Source of the DNA: Mycoplasmopsis agalactiae 14628
Lineage (GTDB): Bacteria; Bacillota_I; Bacilli_A; Mycoplasmatales; Metamycoplasmataceae
DNA: 64,000 nucleotides
Assembly (NCBI RefSeq): GCF_000266865.1
Contig: NZ_AJPR01000011.1
Location: 186,001 to 250,000 of the forward strand
Direction of reading: 5' to 3'
Below are positions 56,408-64,000 of the stretch, piece after piece. Below the pieces are notes generated by a model. The model was not told the origin of the DNA. It did no database searches and worked only from the letters and a program-made list of their open reading frames with translations. The translations under genes were made by a program, and so were the position numbers. Every line of letters begins with the position of its first letter. The first letter of the stretch is position 1.

Positions 56408-56923
56408 TTAGCTAAGATCAGGAACAACAATAGGAAATTTAATTTTGTCCATATTACTATTCATAAATCTCATTGCGGCATCGTAAATTAGCGACGGTAT
56501 GAATTGTTCCTTTTCGTCTGTGCAAACATCAAAATAAGCATCAAACTCATCAAGCCTCATCGCAAACATTATAGAGCAGCTTGCTTTTCTGAATGATTCT
56601 ATTGTTTCTTCTGTGTATATTGATGCATCCTTATTAACTTGATTGAATAAATCCATTAGTGTTTGTGATTCATCATTTATGTGCACTAGCATAGATGAAA
56701 AGAAGTAAATTATGTCTGCATTAGCAAAAATCACAAATGCTCTATCAGACTTAGTAAAAGTTGCTTTATGTTCTAATATATTATCGTCTTTTATAACAAA
56801 AGTTGCGTTATCGTTAGTTTTAAGTTTATAGATTTTGCCGATATTTATTTTTCCCATACTTGGATTATATTCTAATTGTTCAAAGTTAAATAATGCTAAA
56901 ATAGAATGGCAAAATACATTCAC
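56408..56923 (-). CDS. Hypothetical protein
   Basis: The longest frame is 171 residues. It is mixed alpha/beta with no signal peptide and no clear membrane segment, though IFANADIIYFFSSML is hydrophobic, and it ends FPIVVPDLS. I do not recognise it. The true start may be the internal ATG at 56857 (MGKINIGKIYKLK), since neither candidate has a good ribosome site. It lies between the decayed lipoprotein gene and mnmG, is transcribed away from mnmG, and has its own terminator. Confidence 0.6.
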   Translation of the reverse strand: MNVFCHSILALFNFEQLEYNPSMGKINIGKIYKLKTNDNATFVIKDDNILEHKATFTKSDRAFVIFANADIIYFFSSMLVHINDESQTLMDLFNQVNKDASIYTEETIESFRKASCSIMFAMRLDEFDAYFDVCTDEKEQFIPSLIYDAAMRFMNSNMDKIKFPIVVPDLS

Positions 56924-57033
56924 AATGTATATTGCTTATAAATAATTAAGAGTATCTTTTTTCAAATTATTATTTTAATAAATACAAATACTAATGATAC
57001 ATACATTTTAGATGCTATATTATACTTACAATG

Positions 57034-57044
57034 CTATAAAACAG
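57034..57044 (+). repeat. CTATAAAACAG motif upstream of mnmG
   Basis: Exact 11-mer, 133 bases before the mnmG start and in its sense, in the divergent gap between the orphan gene and mnmG. Confidence 0.75.
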
Positions 57045-57177
57045 ACTTGTATGCAAAATAGTTTCCTTATATTGATGATGGAATAAATGCATAGATACTA
57101 ACAATATTCTTACTTTTCTAATATTAAGCAATTTATGTTGATATATTTATTAATAAATATATTAAAATTTATAAACT

Positions 57178-59019
57178 ATGAATAAGAAATACGATGCTAT
57201 TGTTATTGGTGGGGGTCATGCTGGTCTAGAAGCTGCATTTGCAATTTCACACAAAGGACACAACACACTTTTATTAACTTTTAACTCTAAAAAATTAGGA
57301 ATGATGCCATGTAATCCATCAATTGGTGGGCCTGCCAAAGGAATTATAACTAGAGAAATTGATGCTTTAGGCGGAATGCAAGGTCTATGAGCTGACTTAG
57401 CAACTATTCAGCTTAAGATGCTTAATCTTTCAAAAGGCCCTGCAGTTAGAGCGTTAAGAGCGCAAATTGATAAAGAAAAGTATTCACAGCTTGCCTATGA
57501 ATATGTTTTAAAGCAACCTAATTTAGAGTTATTAGAAGGTGTAGCAGAAGAAGTTATAGTTGATGAAAATGGCTATTTTAAAGGAGTTTTAGTTGAAAAT
57601 ATTGGTTTAATAGAAGCTAAAGTTTGTGTTATAACAACAGGCACATATATGAACTCTAGAATTCTAAGAGGCCAAGATATTACAACAAGTGGCCCTGATA
57701 ATGAAAAAACAACCCCTAAATTAAGTGCATCATTAGCAAAATTAGGTTTTACATTGCAAAGACTTAAAACTGGAACTCCACCAAGAATTTATTCTGATTC
57801 AATAAACTTCGATGAAGTTGAGCAAGAAGTATTAAGCGACGTTAATATTTCTTTTTCATCGCGCTCAAATTTAAAAATGCCTAAACAAATAGCATGTTAT
57901 TTAACTTATACAACCCCTGAAACTCATAGAATTATTGAAGAAAACATTCATCGCTCTCCTATGTATTCAGGAGTGATCGAAGGAATAGGGCCAAGATACT
58001 GCCCTTCTGTTGAAGATAAAATTGTGAAGTTTCCTGATAAAGAAAGGCACCAAATTTTCTTCGAACCTGAAACAGCTGATGGAGCAATTACATATGTAAA
58101 TGGCTTATCTACATCTATGCCAATTGATGTTCAGGAGCTAATGATTAAGTCAATTCCAGGATTAAGAAATGCTAAAGTACAAAAATGAGCATATGCAATT
58201 GAATATGATGCTCTAGATCCATTGCAGCTTAAAGAATCTTTAGAAACAAAACTTGTACATAATCTTTTTACAGCTGGCCAAATTAACGGAACTAGTGGTT
58301 ATGAAGAAGCCGCTGCACAAGGGCTTATAGCTGGTATTAATGCAGCACTAAAATTAGAAGACAAAGATCCAATTGTGATTTTAAGAAATCATGGATATAT
58401 TGGCGTTTTGATTGACGATTTAGTAACTAAAGGTACAAAGGAACCTTATAGAATGCTAACTTCTAGGGCTGAATATAGATTATTATTAAGAAATGATAAT
58501 GCTGATGACAGATTAAGCGAATATGCCTATAAATCAGGAATGATCAGCAAAGATGAGTATCAAAAAGTTTTAGATAAATATAAGTTAATTGACGATGAAA
58601 TTCAAAGATTAAACACAACATATTTATCTGGTAAAAGCGATGTAGCATTAAAATACAACATTACAAATGGTTCAACATTATTAAACGTTATTTCTAGACC
58701 TGATGTAGATCCAAGCGACATTATTCCAAACTTTCCATATTTAGAAGAAATAACTACAATGGTGCGTTTACATGGCTATATTGAAAAGCAAAAATCAGAT
58801 GCAAATAAGGCTGTAAGGTTGGAAAATTTAAAAATTCCTGAAGATTTAAATTACCTTGATGTTAAAAATATAGCTATTGAAGCTAGACAAAAGTTTGAAA
58901 AAATTAGACCAGCTACAATTGGTCAAGCTAGCAGAATAAGTGGAATAAATCCTGCTGATATTCAAATGTTAATGTTTCACTTAGAATCAAGACACAAGAA
59001 AAATTATGACCAAAATTAA
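57178..59019 (+). CDS. mnmG: tRNA uridine-34 carboxymethylaminomethyl enzyme MnmG (GidA)
   Basis: The 613-residue FAD protein begins [18 protein letters not shown], with [13 protein letters not shown] near residue 43, [18 protein letters not shown], and the [17 protein letters not shown] motif near 370. All are diagnostic of MnmG/GidA. With MnmE it modifies U34 in tRNA wobble positions using methylene-THF. No ribosome site is seen before the ATG at 57178; AT-rich -10-like sequences lie very close, so the transcript may have a short leader. It overlaps rlmH by 14 bases. It is a distant homologue of TrmFO at 35743. Confidence 0.97.
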
Positions 59020-59458
59020 AATAGTTGCCGTTGGTTCGCTTAGTCCTAAATTCAAAAGTTTATATGAGGAATATGCTAAGCAAGTAAGCCACTTTTGCTC
59101 TTTATCATTGTCTGAGCTTAAAGAATTTAGTGAAGAAAAAAATATTGAAGTTAAAAAAGAAAAAGAAACTAAATTGATTTTAGAATCAATATTGCCTAAT
59201 TCTAAAGTGATTTTACTTTCATTAAAAGGCAAGCAAATTGATTCAATTGCTTTTTCTAAATTAATCGAAATGAACACAAATCAAAGCATTACTTTTATAA
59301 TAGGCGGCTCTGATGGAGTTTGTGAAGAGTATTTTGAAAGCGCACAAAAGTTATCTTTTTCGCAAATGACGTTTCCACACCAGTTATTTAGAATCATGTT
59401 AATTGAGCAAATATATAGGGCTTTTATGATTCTAAACAATAGTAAGTATCACAAATAA
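59006..59458 (+). CDS. rlmH: 23S rRNA (pseudouridine-1915-N3) methyltransferase RlmH
   Basis: The 150-residue SPOUT methyltransferase has the N-terminal [25 protein letters not shown], the SAM-binding FIIGGSDGV and a C-terminal segment ending [13 protein letters not shown], matching the RlmH family (about 155 residues). It methylates pseudouridine 1915 in helix 69 of 23S rRNA. Its start lies within the end of mnmG, so the two are translationally coupled. A hairpin-like CCTGTTTTACAGG follows the stop. Confidence 0.95.
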   Translation: MTKIKIVAVGSLSPKFKSLYEEYAKQVSHFCSLSLSELKEFSEEKNIEVKKEKETKLILESILPNSKVILLSLKGKQIDSIAFSKLIEMNTNQSITFIIGGSDGVCEEYFESAQKLSFSQMTFPHQLFRIMLIEQIYRAFMILNNSKYHK

Positions 59459-59502
59459 TTTGCCTGTTTTACAGGCTTATAAGTAAAATGTTCTTAAACA
59501 TT

Positions 59503-59516
59503 AGGAGGCTGTTATT
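59503..59516 (+). promoter_or_regulatory. Ribosome site that points to an ATT start for the MATE gene
   Basis: A perfect AGGAGG (59503-59508) is followed after five bases by ATT (59514-59516), in frame with the MATE protein. The first in-frame ATG is 54 bases later and has no ribosome site. Confidence 0.55.
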
Positions 59517-61286
59517 CATAAGTCAGTTAGTGAAAAACAGGAAAGAGCCAGAAAATTATTCGGTGAAATGCCTATTTCTAAGGCTATATGAATAGTTGCC
59601 ATTCCTAGTTTATTAGCATCTATGATGGTTGGTCTATATTCATTTATAGATCAAATTTTCATATTGCAATTTGTACCTAAATACAGTAATGTTTTTGGTA
59701 ATGCTGATAGCGAAATAGTTAAATATTTAAATCTTGGCCTTCATAATGTAGGTGCCAATGAAATATTTAAAAGTTATAGCCAGATGCTTAGTGCCTATAA
59801 CGAGCAAGCTGCTATTGCAAATGTATCAAAACTAACTGTTATAAATTCAAATACTATTGTCTCAACCACAACTGCTTCATTTACTCCATTAATTATTTTT
59901 TCTAATGCAATTGTATATTTAGTTCCTGTGGGATCATCAATTTACTACACAAAATGTATAGGCAAAAAGCTAGAAAAAACAGGCAAAAACTTATGAGCAA
60001 CTATGTTTTGGGTTAGTGTTATGCTCTCTGTTTTTTCATCTCTCGTTACTTTTACAGCAATATGAACAGGATTGATAGACAAAATTGCAGGAGTTACTAC
60101 AATTGATCCAGCAATTGCACGCAGTGCAAACGTTAATGTTGAAAGATTACAAGATTTTTATAATGCAGCACACAAATTAAGTGTTGAATGAGCAAAACAA
60201 TACATTTACATTTATGCCAGCGCGACTGTTTTACAGTGCTTAACGCTTTATTTGTCTTACTTTATCCGTTCTGAAGGTTATAACACCTATGTAATGGCTT
60301 GTGGTATTGCGGCCAACCTTATAAATATTGCTTTAGACGCTTTATTTATAATAGTTTTTAAAATGGGGGTGCTTGGCGGAGTTGTTGCCACAGTTATTGG
60401 CTGATTCTTCAACACATTTGCCTACATTATTTATATAGTTGTAAAGGATAGAAAGCAGAAAACGTGGCTTTCAATTAAAAGTTTATTTAAGTTTAAATTT
60501 AACAAAAAATTACTTGGCCCAATTTTTTCACTTGGTTTAGGCGGCTTTTTAAGAACATTTGGGATAGGATTTTCATTCATTGTTATGAACCTATTGATTG
60601 CAAATTCTCACTTTGCAATGCCTGAATATTTCCAATTTTTTTGAGCAAAAGGTCAGCCAATTGTGAGCTTATTCTTAATCTCTATTTTTGGAATTAATGA
60701 TGGAGCAAGAAGCTTATTTTCATACAATTACACACTAAGAAAATTTGACAGATGTAAAAAAGTTTACTTATGAACAATGCTTATTGCCTTGCTTTATTCA
60801 ATAGTTGTTTACGTTTTTGTTGCTGCAACTGCTAATAATATCTGAGTGTGAATTTTAAATGTTGATAGTGACAAAATTGAAGGAACTGCGACTTTTATTA
60901 GAATTATTTCACTTAGAATTCTTGCTGTATCATTAGTTATTAACTCCTTACTTGCCTTTCAAGGAGCTAATGACGTTGAGAAAACTATATTTTCATCAGC
61001 ATTTGAAAACTTTATTTCATTTATTATTGTCATTCCTATATCCTATGGAATTGCCTATAGTGTCTATAAAACAACCGGAAACAAAGAAATTGCTAACTGA
61101 ATTATTGTAGGTGCTTTTGTTTTTAACTGCTTATTATCATCACTAGTTTTAATGGGCTTTTCTTACTGATTCGTGTTTAAAAAATTAGAGAAAATTGACC
61201 AAACAAAGCTAAACTGAAGCAGAAAAATTGAGCACAAATTCTTCGAAATGGCTCAGCAAGCTGAATTACTTGAAACACCATATTAG
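59514..61286 (+). CDS. MATE family multidrug efflux transporter
   Basis: The product, about 590 residues, has the MATE N-terminal pattern: LFGEMPISKAIWIVAIPSLLASMMVGLYSFIDQIF, i.e. a short charged head, the conserved MPI segment and the first membrane helix. About twelve hydrophobic segments follow, with a mid-protein soluble loop near residues 180-215. It probably exports drugs or metabolites in exchange for Na+ or H+. The start is best placed at ATT 59514 (perfect AGGAGG five bases upstream). The alternative ATG 59568 would cut the conserved head and has no ribosome site. TGA tryptophans break the gene in standard-code searches. Confidence 0.88.
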
Positions 61287-61414
61287 CTCAGTATACAATA
61301 TCTAGAATTTTGAATGCTATATTAAGAATAAAATTAATATATAAAAACCAAAAATTGTTAAAATTCATATATTATTAATGCATACAAATAAGCTAAATAA
61401 AAAAGGAGGCTTAA

Positions 61415-62431
61415 ATGACATCAATAACTTCAAATATGCATCATAAGTATGATGAAGTTTCAAAAGAACTTAATGCATTGTCTAAAGATGAGTTCAAAAA
61501 GATGCTTAAAGAAAAAACAACAACTGAAGCTAAAAAAACATTCCTTTTCTTTATTCTATCTATCTCATTATTATCTTTAGCACTTTTACTTTTAATACCT
61601 TTAATACTTTTTAATAAACTAGATCCTTGAGCGGTAAAAAATGCTACTGAAGCTTCTAAAGAAATACCTATTTCAACTACAGCAAGAAACATAAGCTGAG
61701 CTCTTTTTGCTTTAATAATACTTTTTATGCTTGCTGGCTCATACATACTTTCTTTATACTTTTCAAATAAATTCAAAACCAAGCAACAGGCTTATAAAAA
61801 AGTTGACTTTGCACCTGTGATTTCTAAAATATTCACTTATGCTAATTTAGAATTTTCTAAACCAGAAGAAATTAACACTGAAGCCTATAAAACAGCCTTA
61901 GAAATGTATTCAAAAGAAGATAAAGTTGAAAGCGCAACTGTTGTAAAATCATTTACTGCACATGATATTGATAACAAAAATGAATGAGCTATTAACGAAG
62001 TGCAAGTTTTAAGAAATAACAATGTAAAAGACAATATTTTACTTTTAGATTGCACTGTTAGTCAAGAGTTTATTAACAAGTCACAACACTCAAGTTTTTA
62101 TGCCTTTAAACAACTTAATAATAAAGAAGAACTTATTAAAAATATTGATTCTGAATTTATCGAATTAGACAGTGAAATAGGCTTATATGCCACAAATGAT
62201 ATGCTTTCAAAAACATTAATTGATGATCTTAAAAAATTCGCTTCAGAATTTAGATTAGAACAAAATGGCTTTGGATTTTTATACAATGAAAAATCAGCAA
62301 AATTAAGCATATGATTTAAGTCACAAAATGAATTATTTAGCATATTAAAATCTGTTGACGTTGCATCAACAATACTAAACCATGTATGATTACTAACTGA
62401 AATTATGAACAAGACATCAATTTTAATTTAG
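61415..62431 (+). CDS. DUF3137-like membrane protein
   Basis: The 338-residue protein has a helical N-terminus, two transmembrane segments at about residues 42-67 and 95-115, and a soluble C-terminal domain. The segment FIELDSEIGLYATNDMLSKTLIDDL and the following hydrophobic strand resemble the DUF3137 pattern (F-x-V-Y-S-x-D ... LT). Such proteins are often found with LemA, which here lies at the other end of the window (529-1227). It has a strong ribosome site AAAGGAGG. An exact CTATAAAACAG at 61885-61895 codes YKT. Its stop abuts the convergent rsmD stop with no gap, so the two transcripts overlap. Confidence 0.65.
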
Positions 62432-62980
62432 TTAGTTTATATGACTAATATATAGAATATGGACTTTTCCATATTTTTTATTTTTTTGAACCATAAGACC
62501 TTCAGGGAGGCTTATTTTTTCACTATCATTAGTTTCAACAACAATTAGACCATTAGGAGATAAAAAGTTATTAAGCTTAATTAATTTTATGCATTCATTA
62601 AGCAAATCATACTCAGCATATGGCGGATCTAGGAAAATATAGTCAAAAACTCTGCCGGTTTTCGACTTTAAAAATGCAAGCGCATTAGTATTAAAGACAT
62701 CTATATTATTTATTTGCAAAGCATTAATATTTTCATAAATTATCTTAACTGCTTCTTTATCTTTCTCAACTGCCACGGCCTTCATTGCATAGTTACTTAC
62801 AGCTTCAATAGCCATTGATCCTGAGCCTGCAAAAAGATCTAGCACGATTTTTCCTTCAATTTGCATTCTGATTGAAGAAAAAATGGCTTCACGAACCTTG
62901 TCCATTGTTGGTCTAATATCTTTAGATTTTGGCCAATTTAAAAGCCTGTGTCTATACTTGCCTGAAATAACTCTTATCAT
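62432..62980 (-). CDS. rsmD: 16S rRNA (guanine-966-N2) methyltransferase RsmD
   Basis: The 182-residue methyltransferase begins IRVISGKYRHRLLNWP, has the SAM motif VLDLFAGSGSMAIEA near residue 46, and the catalytic FLDPPY near 118 (the DPPY motif of N-methyltransferases). It methylates G966 of 16S rRNA. It ends tail to tail with the DUF3137-like gene, sharing no bases but with no space for a terminator, so both transcripts must read into each other. The start ATG at 62980 follows AAGGAAG. Confidence 0.95.
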   Translation of the reverse strand: MIRVISGKYRHRLLNWPKSKDIRPTMDKVREAIFSSIRMQIEGKIVLDLFAGSGSMAIEAVSNYAMKAVAVEKDKEAVKIIYENINALQINNIDVFNTNALAFLKSKTGRVFDYIFLDPPYAEYDLLNECIKLIKLNNFLSPNGLIVVETNDSEKISLPEGLMVQKNKKYGKVHILYISHIN

Positions 62981-63035
62981 CTGCTTCCTTATGGTCTTTA
63001 ATAAATCAATTATATAAGCATCAATTTTTTTAAAT

Positions 63036-63041
63036 TATAAT
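63036..63041 (+). promoter_or_regulatory. -10 box placed for a leaderless def transcript
   Basis: TATAAT ends six bases before the def ATG (63048), with no ribosome site, so the transcript probably begins at the start codon. Confidence 0.6.
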
Positions 63042-63047
63042 ATTTCT

Positions 63048-63611
63048 ATGAATGTTTATAATGTAGATTTAGTTAAGCTACCTAAAAAGGTTTTGAGAAA
63101 AAAATCAGAAAATGTTCCTATTCCATTAACTAGCGAAGACATTGAGCTTGCAAAAACAATGATTTATCATATTGACGATAGTCAAAAGCAAGGCTCTAAA
63201 TTTCAAGCAGGAGTTGGTGTTGCTGCTGTTCAATATGGCATTTTAAAAAGAGTTTTTTATATTAATATAACTGAAGACATGGTTGATGATAAAAGCCAAG
63301 TGTTAAGAGATGTCTTTTTTAATCCCATTGTTATAGCTATGTCTAACTCAAAAATCGCACTTTCACAAGGCGAAGGATGCCTAAGTGTTGGCAGAAATAT
63401 ACCTAATCAAGCAGGGCTTGTTTATAGGCATAAAAGGATTGTTATAGAGGCCTATTCATATTTTGAGAAGAAAATAAAAAGATATGATCTTAGTGGCTAT
63501 CCAGCAATTGTTGCTCAGCATGAATTAGATCATTTAGAAGGCAAGTTGTTCATTGACAGAATAGATAATAATAATCCTTGAGACTCTTCTAAAGGAGAAT
63601 TAATTTATTAA
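63048..63611 (+). CDS. def: Peptide deformylase
   Basis: The 187-residue enzyme has all three deformylase motifs: GVGVAAVQYG, EGCLSVG, and QHELDHLEGKLF. It removes the formyl group from the N-terminal methionine of new proteins, which complements the formyl-donor pathway through FolD. The metal ligands Cys and two His are present. The gene probably has a leaderless transcript. It ends nine bases before the next gene, which has a good AAGGAGC ribosome site, so they are likely co-transcribed. Confidence 0.96.
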
Positions 63612-63620
63612 GGAGCAATT

Positions 63621-64000
63621 ATGAAAATAATCGAAAGTTTCGAAAAAATTGCATTTAATTCTTGGTCTATTTTGATTCCCATTGTTTTAGTAATCTTCAT
63701 CGTTGTTTTAGCTATATTATCTGGCTTAAAAAGAGGAATTTATGGTGGGCTAATAATTTTATTATTTGGCCTAGCTGGCTGAATTGTAGGCTTATTCGCT
63801 GCTAAACCTATAGTTGATTTTATTGTGCAAAGAACTAAAATAACTCTTCCTGGTAATAAGCAAATTGATGCTGAAATATTACGAAAAATGTTTTATGGTA
63901 TAGCTATGTTTGGAATTCAAGCACTATTTTTAATAGTTGCTGAAATAATTTCGCTAATTTTAAGAAAAGTTATTAGAAAACCTCTTAAAAATATGCGTGA
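63621..64000 (+). CDS. CvpA-like membrane protein, 5' part only
   Basis: The frame continues past the window edge. The first 126 residues hold an N-terminal membrane segment (SWSILIPIVLVIFIVVLAIL), a short KRG loop, and a second segment (GLIILLFGLAGWIVGLF), then IVDFIVQRTK. A third hydrophobic stretch is near residue 105. The GLKRGIYGG then GWIVG pattern is reminiscent of the CvpA/colicin V production family, but the match is weak. It is probably transcribed with def. Confidence 0.5.

Overview
This window is a piece of a Mycoplasma (Mollicutes) chromosome, most likely from the Mycoplasma bovis / M. agalactiae group. TGA is read as tryptophan throughout: almost every gene is continuous only under that code. 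The DNA is strongly AT-rich, many genes encode prolipoproteins, and metabolism is minimal. The species assignment is inference from gene content and from signal peptides that resemble the surface lipoproteins of that group; no database was searched.

Layout. 1-5700: end of an unknown gene, LemA, phosphoketolase (xfp), and convergent oligoendopeptidase pepF. 5760-10966: a leader with a terminator-like hairpin, then the polyamine ABC operon potABCD. 11190-14546: rpmF, an EzrA-like gene, thiI and a small membrane protein. 14588-16610: a DUF285/BspA repeat lipoprotein broken at a C13 tract, then tmRNA. 16702-27423: a degenerate ABC-ATPase-like protein, valS-folD, pta-ackA-coaD-engB and a membrane-anchored surface protein. 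27568-33505: pyk, then a lipoprotein and a roughly 1126-residue repeat lipoprotein broken at a C10 tract. 33865-41677: dnaK, trmFO, a 128-aa membrane protein, a D-lactate dehydrogenase-type enzyme, an alpha/beta hydrolase and trigger factor. 41800-46884: a possible structured RNA and a cluster of lipoproteins, all frameshifted or decayed. 47473-53018: an ABC exporter pair, a 5'-3' exonuclease and dnaE. 53248-56923: an intact lipoprotein, a heavily frameshifted lipoprotein and an orphan. 57178-64000: mnmG, rlmH, a MATE transporter, a DUF3137-like protein, rsmD, def and the start of a membrane protein.

How the genes work together. Xfp makes acetyl phosphate, which AckA converts to acetate with ATP formation, and Pta links this pool to acetyl-CoA. 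Pyk and the D-2-hydroxyacid dehydrogenase complete a small fermentative set. Translation and its quality control are represented by valS, def, rpmF, mnmG, trmFO, thiI, rsmD, rlmH and tmRNA. DnaE and a stand-alone PolA-type exonuclease serve replication and repair.

Most interesting signals. (1) The 11-mer CTATAAAACAG occurs 17 times exactly, far above chance. It is nearly always in the sense of the neighbouring gene, and four copies sit between a stop codon and its terminator; I know of no described function. (2) Three lipoprotein genes each carry a poly-G tract inside the signal peptide, and all three are out of frame by one base, which suggests a phase-variable repertoire in the OFF state. 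(3) There is an ABC-ATPase-like protein with its catalytic motifs eroded, a DnaE whose PHP metal motif is lost, several apparently leaderless genes and a probable ATT start codon.
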